A DNA stretch of 64,000 nucleotides from Reddybacter sp041622675 (GCA_041622675.1 JBFJYH010000001.1:55986-119985), one strand, 5' to 3'. Counted from the first letter of the stretch, positions 44,892 through 54,178 are shown. The notes: generated by a model from the letters alone, not told the origin. Program-made: numbers and translations.

Positions 44892-45592
44892 GATTAATCC
44901 GTAAGTTATTGTTTTATTATTATTTGTTGCTTAAATCTAATAAGCTACTGCGGGTTTTTCAGTCGTGGTAAAAGTTTCTGTATGATGTGATTTTGTACCT
45001 TGAGCAGGGTAGTTGGCTGAAATGAACACGTCCAGTTATTTTGTCTTATAAAGCACATTGTAAAGTATACTTAACTCTATGATAAATTGATTAATGTATC
45101 TTATAGGCGAAGTAAAATTCTCTGCTGAAGTTGCCTCGCAATACGCAGTATTGACTCGGCTCCGCGACATGCAGTCGGTGATTAATGATCTGTCATTAAA
45201 ACTCTCTCGGGCAGACCGGGTGTGCAAGTCATAATTTGCGGGCTTCATGTTTGTTTCGATTACGGGCGCGAGTCATCAAGCATGGGGCTGAGTTCTGTTT
45301 GTGTTGTGGTGCAAGCGCTTAGACTGGGGCCGCAGGGGTTTTACACAGCGCTTTAATTCAATGGTTCAATCAAATACTGAGGCGATGGCGTCGGATGGCA
45401 GTTGTACCTTTCAGTGCGGCTTTGTCGGTGTCGAAGCTGTCGTCTCGTTGGCTAAAAAGTCAGGGTGCAGACAGTGAGCAAAGCTGGTAATTAAAGGGAT
45501 ATTGGGTGTTGGCGTGGCGTATGTTTTGAGATGATGTCATATTAGGCCATCGCGACTGTACTAGAGGCAGTCGCGATGGCTAATTCTTTGTT
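44892..45592. other. intergenic region, nothing recognised
   Basis: 701 bp between the lipoprotein gene and the crotonase gene, AT-rich near 44900-45100. A 70-codon minus-strand open frame at 45036-45248 has no family pattern or RBS and is not called. I see no RNA gene. Confidence 0.5.
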
Positions 45593-46408
45593 TTATTGAT
45601 TGGTAAAGACGGGCGCACGTCGTTCTGCGGTAGCTTGAATACCCTCGGCAGAATCAGAGGTTTGTATTAACCATTCCTGCTCGTTTAGCTCGTGATCCGT
45701 GGCGGCGCGCACCCGATCGGCGAGACCTCGACGTACGGTGGCGCGAATCGATTGCACTGCCAGTGGCGCCGACCCCGCAATCTCCCGGGCCAGCTCGGTG
45801 GCTGCTGCGAGTACTTGGTCCTGAGGGACAATTTGATCAGCTAGGCCCCAGTCGCGGGCTTGTTCGCCTTTAATTCTGCGCCCAGTGTAAAACATTAGAT
45901 GGGCGTTCTGTTGGCCGATGAGTGCCGGTAGCGTGTGAGACAGGCCAAAACCGGGATGGAAGCCAAGTCGAGAAAAATTGGCGGCAAAGCGTGCCTCGGG
46001 GCAAGTGACTCGGAAATCACCCACTAGCGCAAGTCCTAGGCCACCGCCAATAGCCGCTCCCTGTACTGCGCAAACTACGGGTTTTTTATTGCCAAAGAGA
46101 CGCACGGCTTCTCCGTAGAGGCGGCCTGAGCGGCGTCGAAAGGTGCTCTCTTCAGATTTCTTTTCCTCGTTTTCGCGATTGATGGCATCATCGCCACCAA
46201 AATTGGCACCAGCGCAGAAGGCCTTGCCCTGGGCGGCGAGCACGATGGCACGGCAATCGTCGAGCCTGTCAAGATCGTCAAAGGCGTCCGCAATGGCGCA
46301 AATTAGGTTGTAGTCAAAGTAGTTGAAGGGAGGGCGCTGGATAGTGATGAAGGCAATATGCTGTTCGAGCGTGACCTGTATATCTTGGTATTCGCCGATA
46401 GGGTACAT
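45593..46408 (-). CDS. crotonase-fold protein lacking both catalytic Glu residues
   Basis: 271 residues from the ATG at 46408, which has GAGG seven bases upstream; a longer frame to 46498 lacks one. The crotonase fold is clear: CAGANFGG (oxyanion hole), AVQGAAIGGGLGLALVGDFR and FSRLGFHPGFG. The two positions normally carrying catalytic Glu are Gly (GGGLGL) and Gly/Phe (HPGFG). Hydratase activity is therefore unlikely; isomerase, hydrolase or decarboxylase chemistry is possible. It is divergent from the alpha/beta-hydrolase gene across a palindrome. Confidence 0.88.
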   Translation of the reverse strand: MYPIGEYQDIQVTLEQHIAFITIQRPPFNYFDYNLICAIADAFDDLDRLDDCRAIVLAAQGKAFCAGANFGGDDAINRENEEKKSEESTFRRRSGRLYGEAVRLFGNKKPVVCAVQGAAIGGGLGLALVGDFRVTCPEARFAANFSRLGFHPGFGLSHTLPALIGQQNAHLMFYTGRRIKGEQARDWGLADQIVPQDQVLAAATELAREIAGSAPLAVQSIRATVRRGLADRVRAATDHELNEQEWLIQTSDSAEGIQATAERRAPVFTNQ

Positions 46409-46898
46409 CGATTTTCCTCGAAAATTAAGTGGGGTTTGTGGCCGGGGCCCTGGTACGTCACAGGCTTGTGACATTGGCGTGTGAAGCAAATTGGTCAAAT
46501 GCTAGTGCGGTTGCGCAGGCTATATTTTTTACTCTGGCATGAAAAATAGCGCGGGTGTTCGGTAATGGCTCTTCAGTCTGAAGTACTTGGTTGCCATTTA
46601 ATTTAACCTGATGACGCCGTGATGTGAAGAGTTACTTTGCTAGTGGCTCTTTGCAGGCTGTTGCGACGGTTTACGGAGAAAGATGAGCGATTATCGGTGG
46701 AGGCTGAAAACGTTGTTCCCTTGCGGTGCGGTTTAAGACGGCGCTATCGCCTATAATTTCTAGCAACTAATCGTTAGTTATGGCCCCGTACGCGTTCAGT
46801 GTCCTCAATTGCCGTTTGTTTGAAGAGGGTTCAATCGGCAGGGTAGTAAGAGTAGGGTGGCGTTAAGACAACTTTTATTTTTAAACAGGAGTAGTGAA
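46409..46898. other. divergent promoter region of the acyl-CoA island
   Basis: 490 bp between the minus-strand crotonase and the plus-strand hydrolase. It holds the perfect palindrome at 46765-46779. No other feature is recognised. Confidence 0.5.
46765..46779. promoter_or_regulatory. perfect palindrome AACTAA-TCG-TTAGTT
   Basis: Six-base perfect arms around a three-base centre, of the kind bound by TetR-family regulators (for example the ACTAA/TTAGT style of acyl-CoA regulators). It lies 120 bp upstream of the hydrolase GTG, in the divergent gap. Confidence 0.6.
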
Positions 46899-47849
46899 GT
46901 GAGTGCAGGAAAAAGATTGCCGGGTACCCCCGAACCCATGCATCGTTGGCCGGGTGCCAATGGTGTCACCATTGCAGGTGATTCATGGGGTGACCCCGCT
47001 GGGCCATTGATATTGTTACAGCACGGTGGTGGTCAAACTCGCCATGCCTGGAAGGGTGCAGGCGAAGCCCTAGGTGCAGCGGGTTATTACGCTGTGGCCT
47101 TTGATGCACGTGGCCATGGTGACTCCGACTGGGCGCCAGACGGTGTTTATGGCATGGATATCATGGTAGAAGATTTAAAGTGTGTTATTAACGCGCTTGG
47201 CGATAAACGTCCTGTTCTGGTTGGCGCCTCTATGGGAGGCGGAACCAGTTTGGTGGCTACGGGTGAAGATCATATCGATGCCACAGCTCTGGTGATGGTG
47301 GATATCGCCCCGCAGATTGAACCTGAGGGTGTCGATAAAATTATGGCTTTTATGAGCCAGAAGCCTGAAGGTTTCAGCTCTTTACAGGAAGTCGCCGATG
47401 CTATTGCTAGCTATCAACCTCATCGTAAAGCACCAAAAAACCTCGATGGCTTGGCTAAAAATGTGCGTGAGGGTGAGGATGGAAAGTACCGCTGGCACTG
47501 GGATCCTCAGTTTCGCACCATCCGCCGCGACATGAAAAAACGCAAGGAAAGGCTCGAAGCCTGCACGCGTAATTTAACATTGCCAACTCTACTGGTGCGT
47601 GGTGGCTTGTCAGATGTGCTCAGCGAAGAAGGGGCTCAGGGTTTCCTAAAGCTTTGTGCTCACAGTGAATACGTTAATGTTACTGATGCAGGACATATGG
47701 TGGCGGGTGATCGCAACGACGTTTTTGGCACCAGTGTTATTGAATTCCTGTCGCGTACTGTGCCAATAGCCGGTGACCCGGTGCAGAAATCTCACGCGGT
47801 GCACCCTCATCACGAAGGGCCTCCAGGCGATATTATTGATATTCCTTGA
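46899..47849 (+). CDS. alpha/beta hydrolase
   Basis: 316 residues from the GTG at 46899 with AGGAG seven bases upstream; the frame from 46857 is rejected. The alpha/beta-hydrolase core has HGGGQTRHAW near the oxyanion hole, the nucleophile elbow GASMGGG (Ser), and catalytic His in the segment DAGHMVAGDR. The acid is likely the Asp in VRGGLSDVL. It probably hydrolyses an ester, lactone or epoxide in the adjoining catabolic pathway (inference). The gene is followed by a good terminator. Confidence 0.9.
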   Translation: MSAGKRLPGTPEPMHRWPGANGVTIAGDSWGDPAGPLILLQHGGGQTRHAWKGAGEALGAAGYYAVAFDARGHGDSDWAPDGVYGMDIMVEDLKCVINALGDKRPVLVGASMGGGTSLVATGEDHIDATALVMVDIAPQIEPEGVDKIMAFMSQKPEGFSSLQEVADAIASYQPHRKAPKNLDGLAKNVREGEDGKYRWHWDPQFRTIRRDMKKRKERLEACTRNLTLPTLLVRGGLSDVLSEEGAQGFLKLCAHSEYVNVTDAGHMVAGDRNDVFGTSVIEFLSRTVPIAGDPVQKSHAVHPHHEGPPGDIIDIP

Positions 47850-47905
47850 AATTTGATTTTCAGGTTAAGTAGGTTCACTGGTATGGACTGGCGGTTTTTC
47901 AGGGA

Positions 47906-47932
47906 AAAGTCGGGGCTAGCTCCGACTTTTTT
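47906..47932 (+). terminator. rho-independent terminator after the hydrolase gene
   Basis: AAAGTCGG (47906-47913) pairs with CCGACTTT (47922-47929) around an eight-base loop, followed by T-residues. Confidence 0.85.
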
Positions 47933-48029
47933 GTAAGTGTGGCCAGAGTACTGATGCGCTTGGGTTATGGCAAAACCTACTTGTCTTTCAGCGAAATACA
48001 CTTTTTTTTAGCTAATTTTGTGATCGCGC

Positions 48030-48058
48030 TTGACACCTAAGGGTTGTGTTCATAGAAT
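48030..48058 (+). promoter_or_regulatory. strong sigma70 promoter for tRNA-Glu/tRNA-Gly
   Basis: Consensus -35 TTGACA (48030-48035), 17-bp spacer, -10 TAGAAT (48053-48058), then a GC-rich discriminator GCGCGCC. Confidence 0.85.
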
Positions 48059-48095
48059 GCGCGCCTCTTCAGTGATAAGCACTTGAGAGCACAGT

Positions 48096-48171
48096 GTCCC
48101 GTTCGTCTAGAGGCCTAGGACACCGCCCTTTCACGGCGGTAACAGGGGTTCGACTCCCCTACGGGACGCCA
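48096..48171 (+). tRNA. tRNA-Glu (TTC)
   Basis: A 76-nt cloverleaf with encoded CCA. The acceptor stem GTCCCGT pairs with ACGGGAC; the anticodon stem CCGCC/GGCGG encloses CTTTCAC with anticodon TTC. Confidence 0.97.
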
Positions 48172-48212
48172 TTTTTTTGGTATAGTTTACTTGTAGTTTA
48201 ACTATAGCAATT

Positions 48213-48288
48213 GCGGGAATAGCTCAGTTGGTAGAGCGCAACCTTGCCAAGGTTGAGGTCGCCGGTTCGAACCCGGTTTCCCGCTCCA
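48213..48288 (+). tRNA. tRNA-Gly (GCC)
   Basis: A 76-nt cloverleaf with encoded CCA. The acceptor stem GCGGGAA pairs with TTCCCGC; the anticodon stem CAACC/GGTTG encloses TTGCCAA with anticodon GCC. It is 41 bp after tRNA-Glu, so it is in the same transcript. Confidence 0.97.
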
Positions 48289-48330
48289 ATTTACAGTTTA
48301 CAGGGTTCCTTGGGCGCTTGTAGATTCAAA

Positions 48331-48356
48331 AAAGAAGCGAAAGCTTCTTTTTTTTT
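48331..48356 (+). terminator. rho-independent terminator after tRNA-Gly
   Basis: AAAGAAGC (48331-48338), a GAAA tetraloop, GCTTCTTT (48343-48350), then more T. Confidence 0.9.
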
Positions 48357-48803
48357 GTCCTAGAAAATCCACTGTCAGCCAAATCTTCAGTTCATGCCTG
48401 CATGGATGCGACGAACTCAGTGTGATGAATGCTTAGCCTTGGTTCTAAAGCTCAAGGCTTGGAGCATAACGCTAGCAGGCGCTTTAACTTCCATCTCCAC
48501 CTCCATCTTCGGTGCCACCGATAAAATGAATTAGCTCTCCCGGCCTCATGGACCTTAGATCGCGTCCTTGGCTCGGGCAAATAAGCCCTTCTCCCCCGCG
48601 GCGCTCGGGCTGATAAATCAAGGCATATGTCGTGGAGCCTCTATCTCAGATTGGCGGCAAGGAGTGTCCGTTTTGGCGCTAATGCTTTGCTAGCTTGGTG
48701 AGGGTGGTTGATTAGACAAGGCTGGTGCGCAGGCATAAACTGATCGCTATACTAAATATACAAAGATACGACCTAAATGTAGGAACAACCAGGAGCAATT
48801 ATA
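48357..48803. other. intergenic region before the long acyl-CoA dehydrogenase gene
   Basis: 447 bp. It must contain the promoter for the gene at 48804, whose RBS AGGAG is visible. No gene, repeat or palindrome stands out. Confidence 0.5.
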
Positions 48804-50615
48804 ATGACCGCTTACAAAGCACCTGTGCGCGATATTCATTTTGTTCGCAACGAAGTATTTGATTACACCGCATTATGGCAAAGTTTACCGGGCTGTGAGG
48901 AGGCAACTCCCGACCTGGTTGAAGCAGTCGTCGAGGCAATGGCAACCTTTTGTGAGGAAGAGCTTGTGCCGTTGAACCAGTCTGGTGACGAGGAGGGCTG
49001 TACTTGGACGCCTGAGGGGGTGAGTACACCGAGTGGTTTTAAAGCGGCGTATAAGGCCTATGCAGAAAGTGGCTGGGCAGGGCTGACGAGCCCAGAGCAA
49101 TACGGTGGCCAGGCTTTGCCGCCATCTATGGAAAGTATTCTCAATGAGTTTGCCGGCAGTGCCAATTGGGCTTGGAGTATGTACCCCTTCTTGGCAAAGG
49201 GTGCGAGGGCAACGATTCTCGCCCATGGCGCGCAAGACTTGATTGATGCCTATGTGCCAAAGATGGTGGCGGGGCAGTGGACTGGTACTATGTGTTTGAC
49301 CGAGGCCCACTGTGGTACGGACCTCGGGCTATTGCGCACCAAGGCTGAGGCGAATAGCGATGGCAGTTACGCCCTCAGTGGCAGCAAGATTTTTATCTCC
49401 TCGGGTGACCATGATATGGTCGAAAATATCGTCCATATTGTTATTGCTCGACTGCCCGATGCGCCTCCTGGCACCAAGGGCATCTCATTGTTTTTAGTGC
49501 CAAAGTATCTGCCAAGTGCCGATGGTAGCTTGGCTGAAAATGGCGTCAGCTGTGGCTCTATCGAGCACAAGATGGGTATTAATGCCAATGCCACTTGCGT
49601 CATTAACTTTGATGGTGCCACAGGCTTTTTACTGGGTGAGCTTAATCGCGGTCTCAATTGCATGTTCACCTTTATGAATACAGCTCGAGTCGGCACGGCT
49701 ATTCAGGGTATTGCCCATGGTGAGGTGGCTTTGCAGAATGCGGTCAAATACGCCCGTGAGCGCCTGCAGATGCGCTCGCTGAGTGGACCGAAAAACCTCG
49801 ACGGCCCAGCCGATGCGATTATCGTTCACCCCGATGTGCGGCGTATGCTGCTAACGATTAAATCATTGACCGAAGGCAATCGCCTGTTTGCACATTATTT
49901 ATCGTCCTTTCTCGATATCACCAAGTTGAGTGAAGACGAGGCCGAACGCCAGCGCGCTGAGGATTTACTGGCGCTGTTGACGCCCATTGCGAAGGGCTTT
50001 ATGACCGAGACCGGTTTTGAATGTGCCAGTCACGGGGTACAGGTTTTTGGTGGCCACGGCTATATTAGCGAGTGGGGTATGGAGCAGAATATGCGCGATG
50101 CTCGCATTGCTATGATTTATGAGGGCACTAATGGTATTCAGGCGCTCGATCTGCTCGGGCGTAAGGTGCTGGCTTCTAGAGGTAAGTTATTGGGTGGTTT
50201 TGTGGAGGAGGTCAGCGCTTGGTGTGGAGCTGACAGTGCGAGTGTTATTAAATCTGAACGATTACCAGCACTGACTGCGGCCCTTGCTCAGTGGCAGAGC
50301 TTGACTCAAGAAGTCGGTATGAAAGCCTTGCAGAACCCTGAGGAGGTGGGTGCTGCCTCTTTTGATTATTTAATGTATTCCGGTTATGTGGTGCTGGCGT
50401 ATCTATGGCTGCGCGCTGGCGAGGTGGCTGAGATGAAATTGGATGGCGGTGGCGAAGATCAGGATTTCTATACGGCCAAATTAGAGACCACGCGTTTCTA
50501 TTTTGATCGTATACTACCTCGCATTCAAACGCTGGCGGCAACCATCAAGGTTGGTGCTGACTCCCTGATGGCCATGGATGAGTCGCGTTTTGTTGTCGGC
50601 CTTGAAATTGATTAG
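48804..50615 (+). CDS. long-form acyl-CoA dehydrogenase (DmdC/FadE5-like)
   Basis: A 603-residue flavoprotein with the extended C-terminal domain (about 465-600) found in DmdC- and FadE5-like enzymes. It has the N-terminal helical domain, the FAD/substrate segment MCLTEAHCGTDLGLL, and the catalytic Glu440 in IYEGTNGIQALDL. It oxidises an acyl-CoA to the 2-enoyl-CoA. DmdC acts on methylmercaptopropionyl-CoA in marine bacteria; DmdB/DmdD are not adjacent, so a general fatty acyl substrate is at least as likely. It is the start of the plus-strand island and is followed by a small DUF3094 gene. Confidence 0.93.
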   Translation: MTAYKAPVRDIHFVRNEVFDYTALWQSLPGCEEATPDLVEAVVEAMATFCEEELVPLNQSGDEEGCTWTPEGVSTPSGFKAAYKAYAESGWAGLTSPEQYGGQALPPSMESILNEFAGSANWAWSMYPFLAKGARATILAHGAQDLIDAYVPKMVAGQWTGTMCLTEAHCGTDLGLLRTKAEANSDGSYALSGSKIFISSGDHDMVENIVHIVIARLPDAPPGTKGISLFLVPKYLPSADGSLAENGVSCGSIEHKMGINANATCVINFDGATGFLLGELNRGLNCMFTFMNTARVGTAIQGIAHGEVALQNAVKYARERLQMRSLSGPKNLDGPADAIIVHPDVRRMLLTIKSLTEGNRLFAHYLSSFLDITKLSEDEAERQRAEDLLALLTPIAKGFMTETGFECASHGVQVFGGHGYISEWGMEQNMRDARIAMIYEGTNGIQALDLLGRKVLASRGKLLGGFVEEVSAWCGADSASVIKSERLPALTAALAQWQSLTQEVGMKALQNPEEVGAASFDYLMYSGYVVLAYLWLRAGEVAEMKLDGGGEDQDFYTAKLETTRFYFDRILPRIQTLAATIKVGADSLMAMDESRFVVGLEID

Positions 50616-50651
50616 GGTCGGTTGATATTTAATCTACAAACACGGGTGCAA

Positions 50652-50840
50652 ATGATGGATAAAAACGACAAGCTCTCTGCCGAAGATCAGGCGCGGGTAG
50701 ATGAATACCTGTCTTCGTCGACCCATCAGGTCGAACGTAGGCCCTATAGCCCGTGGAAATTACTGCTGGTCTTGTGGGCGGTAGTTAGCGTGCTGGGTGG
50801 CCTTAGCTACTATTTTGCCTGGGTCAATGGTGTGCTTTAA
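50652..50840 (+). CDS. DUF3094-family small membrane protein
   Basis: About 62 residues from the ATG at 50652 (an adjacent ATG at 50655 is equally possible). The soluble start (LSAEDQARVDEYLSSSTHQV) and ERRPYSPWKLLLVLWAVV leading into one transmembrane segment match the Pseudomonas-type DUF3094 pattern. Function is unknown. It is 36 bp after the dehydrogenase stop. Confidence 0.85.
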   Translation: MMDKNDKLSAEDQARVDEYLSSSTHQVERRPYSPWKLLLVLWAVVSVLGGLSYYFAWVNGVL

Positions 50841-51106
50841 ACTCTTCAAGCCTTCCTGGCCAATTGTGAGACGGGCTTTGCGGCACGCCTTGTGTTGTAT
50901 CTTGGCGATTGAATAAGCTGACCGTCTCGCTAGTAAGTTTACTGATTTATCAAATCCCTTTAGAATCCATCGCTTTTTGCCGCACTAGCTTTAAGTGGGC
51001 AAGCTATTCACAAGCCTGACGGCCTGATTTTGGTGCCAAGTATTGCAAATTGGCCATTACTGGCAGGTTTTTTTGAGTTTTCATTTTCGACGAGACGGCA
51101 AGCACT

Positions 51107-52267
51107 ATGAGCAGTACGAATTCTAACTATCCCGAAATCCGCGAAGCGGTAGCCAAGTTATGCAGTCAGTATCCGGGTGAGTATTGGCGCGCTTTGGATG
51201 ATACAGATACCTATCCAACCGAGTTTGTACAAGCGTTGACCGACTCCGGTTTTCTTTCGGTGTTGATCCCCGAAGAATACGGTGGAGCAGGTCTGCCGAT
51301 AGAAGCCGGTTGCGTTATTCTTGAAGAAATCCAACGCAGCGGTTGTAACGGCGGAGCCTGCCACGCCCAGATGTACACCATGGGGACGTTGCTGCGTCAC
51401 GGCACTGAAGAACAGAAGAAAAAATATCTGCCCGGTATTGCCGAGGGTTCACTGCGTTTGCAGGCCTTTGGCGTCACCGAACCGACGAGTGGTACAGACA
51501 CTACACGTATTCGCACCATGGCTGTGCGCGATGGCGACGACTATGTCATTAACGGCCAAAAAGTGTTTATTTCTCGCACCGAGCATTCCGACTTAATGGT
51601 TCTGTTAACACGTACTACGCCCCGGGATGAGTGTAAAAAGCCCTCCGACGGCATGTCAGTGTTTCTAGTGGATATGCGTGAAGCCTTGGGTAACGGCCTC
51701 TCCATCAACCCGATAAAAACGATGCTCAATCACGCCACCACAGAGTTGTTCTTTGACAATATGCGTGTGCCTGCGGCCAATATGCTCGGTGCGGAGGGCA
51801 AGGGTTTTAAGTGCATCCTCGACGGCATGAACGCTGAGCGTATTTTAATTGCCTCAGAATGCATCGGGGATGCCCGCTTCTTTGTCGAGCGCGCCAGTGC
51901 TTACGCTTGTGAGCGCGAAGTGTTTGGCCGGCCCATTGGTCAGAATCAGGGTGTTCAATTTCCCATTGCCCGCAATTACGTTGAAACTGAGGCGGCAGCA
52001 TTGATGGTTTACAACGCCGCGAGGCTGTTTGATGAAGGTAAACCCTGTGGCTCTGAGGCGAATATGTGCAAACTGGTAGCCTCTGAGGCATCGTGGCATG
52101 CAGCCGATACCTGCCTGCAAACCCACGGTGGTTTTGGTTATGCCCAGGAGTACGACATAGAGCGTAAATTCCGTGAAACAAGGCTTTATCAAACCGCGCC
52201 TATTTCCACCAATTTAATTCTTTCTCACGTCGGAATACATGAGCTCGGCATGCCAAAGTCTTTTTAA
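51107..52267 (+). CDS. acyl-CoA dehydrogenase with IVD/LCAD-type catalytic Glu
   Basis: 386 residues. It has FGVTEPTSGTDTTRI and a C-terminal QTHGGFGYAQEYDIER. The usual catalytic YEG site near the C-terminus reads YQTAPISTNL, so the standard Glu is missing. A Glu is instead present at about residue 244 (NAERILIASE), the position used by isovaleryl-CoA and long-chain dehydrogenases. This suggests a branched-chain or dicarboxylyl-CoA substrate. It precedes the hydratase and CoA lyase genes; the acyl-CoA dehydrogenase in the P. aeruginosa itaconate region (PA0879) is a plausible relative (recalled, not checked). Confidence 0.92.
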   Translation: MSSTNSNYPEIREAVAKLCSQYPGEYWRALDDTDTYPTEFVQALTDSGFLSVLIPEEYGGAGLPIEAGCVILEEIQRSGCNGGACHAQMYTMGTLLRHGTEEQKKKYLPGIAEGSLRLQAFGVTEPTSGTDTTRIRTMAVRDGDDYVINGQKVFISRTEHSDLMVLLTRTTPRDECKKPSDGMSVFLVDMREALGNGLSINPIKTMLNHATTELFFDNMRVPAANMLGAEGKGFKCILDGMNAERILIASECIGDARFFVERASAYACEREVFGRPIGQNQGVQFPIARNYVETEAAALMVYNAARLFDEGKPCGSEANMCKLVASEASWHAADTCLQTHGGFGYAQEYDIERKFRETRLYQTAPISTNLILSHVGIHELGMPKSF

Positions 52268-52329
52268 ATCATAAGGTTGCTGGTTTGTTGTAATCTATTT
52301 TTTAATATTTGGTTGAGCAAGGTGTTGTC

Positions 52330-53181
52330 ATGACAAGGATCGATTTAGAGCATTTGAAGCAGTGGGAAGGCAAGACTGAAACCCACCACGACGTGGTGTC
52401 ACTGGCTACCGCTCAGGCTATGGCTGCGACGCTCGACTGGGGTGAATTACCTCAGGCGGGAGACGTTCTCGCTAAACCCGGCCATTGGTTGCACTTTCTA
52501 CCTACTGCTCGCCAGTCTGATATCAGCACTGACGGCCATCCAAAGAAGGGCGGCTTTCTACCCCCGGTGCCATTGCCTCGGCGGATGTGGGCCTCGGGCA
52601 AGGTCGATTTCCATAGGCCTTTACACATTGGTGATGCCCTGCGTCGGGTCAGCACAGTGAAGAGCGTGACCCACAAGCAGGGTGGAAGTGGCAACTTGGT
52701 TTTTGTTGTCGTTGAGCACGAAATATACTGTGGTGATATCTTAGCTATTAGCGATACGCAAAACTTGGTTTACCGGGAAGATCCCGCACCCGACGCGCCG
52801 GCGCCGAAGCCGATGGCACCGAAATTTGAAGCTCAGTTCAGTCGTGACGTGATGCCTGACCCGGTGCTGCTGTTCCGCTTTTCAGCCCTAACCTTTAATA
52901 GCCACCGTATTCACTACGACCGCAACTACGCCATGAATGAAGAGGGCTACGCCGGTTTGGTGGTGCATGGTCCATTGAGTGCCACCTTGCTGCTTGACCT
53001 GGTGCGCAGTGAATTGCCCGATGCTGACATTGCCCACTATGACTATCGCGCTGTGCGCCCCTTGATTGATGGCAATACCTTTAAGATCCAGGGTTGTCGC
53101 AGTGATGAGGGTGTGAGCCTATGGGTTGTTGACCACGAGGGCGCAATGACTATGCAAGCTAAGGTCGTACTGAGGGTGTAG
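52330..53181 (+). CDS. itaconyl/mesaconyl-C4-CoA hydratase-like double-hotdog protein
   Basis: 283 residues from the ATG at 52330, which has AAGG seven bases upstream; a TTG start at 52309 is less likely. The N-terminal half is a FAS1-like (MaoC N-type) hotdog; the C-terminal half has the hydratase signature FSALTFNSHRIHYDRNYA and EGYAGLVVHGPLSA. It resembles Ich (itaconyl-CoA hydratase) and mesaconyl-C4-CoA hydratases, which add water to make citramalyl-CoA. It is followed 76 bp later by a citramalyl-CoA-lyase-like gene, the same pairing as in itaconate degradation. Confidence 0.85.
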   Translation: MTRIDLEHLKQWEGKTETHHDVVSLATAQAMAATLDWGELPQAGDVLAKPGHWLHFLPTARQSDISTDGHPKKGGFLPPVPLPRRMWASGKVDFHRPLHIGDALRRVSTVKSVTHKQGGSGNLVFVVVEHEIYCGDILAISDTQNLVYREDPAPDAPAPKPMAPKFEAQFSRDVMPDPVLLFRFSALTFNSHRIHYDRNYAMNEEGYAGLVVHGPLSATLLLDLVRSELPDADIAHYDYRAVRPLIDGNTFKIQGCRSDEGVSLWVVDHEGAMTMQAKVVLRV

Positions 53182-53257
53182 GTGTAGACGATAGGTATAG
53201 AAAGAAAGAGAAATAGTAAGACTTTCGCCACTGATAAAAAACCTTGAGGAATTCCCT

Positions 53258-54178
53258 GTGACCCAAGAATCGTCGACTCAGCAATCTTCCACTCGCCAAG
53301 AGCTTCCCCTGTGGCGATCGGCCCTATTCGTGCCCGCTAATGTTGAAAAGTTTGTCGCCAAGGCCCATACACGCGGTGCCGATGCCATTATCCTCGACCT
53401 TGAAGACAGCGTGATTTTGTCGGAAAAAGACAATGCGCGTCATGTCGTACCCGCGGCAGCGGCGACGGTCGCCAGTCACGGTCTCGACGTGCTAGTACGT
53501 ATTAATCGGCCCTGGCGCCTAGCTGTTCGCGATCTTGAGGCGGCTGTCTGTAAAGAGGTGCACACCATTGCCGTGCCAAAAGTTGCTAGTGCAGACCATA
53601 TTCAATTTATCGCCGAGGTGATCGATGAGCTCGAGGTGGAAAAACAACTGTCCCATGGTCACACTCGGATTCTCGCGTTTATTGAAGGGCTGGATGGCCT
53701 GGAGAATATTGACGCCATCGCAGCAGCTTCTGACCGCGTGATGGGTGTGTTTATCGGCGCCGAAGATTTCTCCTCAGAAGTGGGTATGGAGCCGAATGAA
53801 ATCGGCTTGATGTACCCCAATCAACGCGCTGTCTTTGCTGCGCGCAAAGCGGGTGTGCTGCCCTTGGGTTTTGTCGGCTCTATCGCTGATTACTCCGACC
53901 TTGATGCCTTCCGCAAGAAAATCCGACAGGCCAAACAATTGGGCTTTAGTGGTGCTTTAGGTATTCACCCCAGTCAGATCGGCATTATGAACGAAGAGTT
54001 TATGCCCTCTGTGGAGGCCGTTGAACACGCTAAAGGCTTGTTAGCGGCTTATGAAGAAGGCCTCGTGGCAGGGCGTGGTGCGGTTGAATACAAGGGCAAA
54101 ATGATTGATGCCCCCGTGGTTGCCCGCGCTGAAGAAACCTTACGTAAGCACCGTGCTTTGAATGCAAAGCAGGCGTGA
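53258..54178 (+). CDS. CitE-like CoA ester lyase (citramalyl/malyl-CoA lyase type)
   Basis: 306 residues (GTG start). A TIM barrel of the HpcH/HpaI-CitE type with LFVPANVEKFVAKA, the metal-site segment AIILDLEDSV, IGAEDFSSEVG and GIHPSQI. Relatives cleave citramalyl-CoA to acetyl-CoA plus pyruvate, or methylmalyl-CoA to propionyl-CoA plus glyoxylate. With the hydratase upstream, citramalyl-CoA is the first guess (inference). If glyoxylate is formed, the malate synthase elsewhere in the window could use it. Confidence 0.88.
   Translation: MTQESSTQQSSTRQELPLWRSALFVPANVEKFVAKAHTRGADAIILDLEDSVILSEKDNARHVVPAAAATVASHGLDVLVRINRPWRLAVRDLEAAVCKEVHTIAVPKVASADHIQFIAEVIDELEVEKQLSHGHTRILAFIEGLDGLENIDAIAAASDRVMGVFIGAEDFSSEVGMEPNEIGLMYPNQRAVFAARKAGVLPLGFVGSIADYSDLDAFRKKIRQAKQLGFSGALGIHPSQIGIMNEEFMPSVEAVEHAKGLLAAYEEGLVAGRGAVEYKGKMIDAPVVARAEETLRKHRALNAKQA

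Noticed and set aside
41641..45105. 13-base identity TGTATCTTATAGG at 41641 and again near 45094
   Set aside because: Matches of this length are expected by chance among all pairs in 64 kb, and the contexts differ.
45036..45248. 70-codon minus-strand open frame in the 701-bp gap
   Set aside because: No RBS or recognisable sequence; AT-rich intergenic composition.
48804..50615. DmdC (DMSP demethylation pathway) assignment
   Set aside because: Length and domain layout fit but DmdB, DmdD or DmdA are not adjacent; kept only as an alternative.
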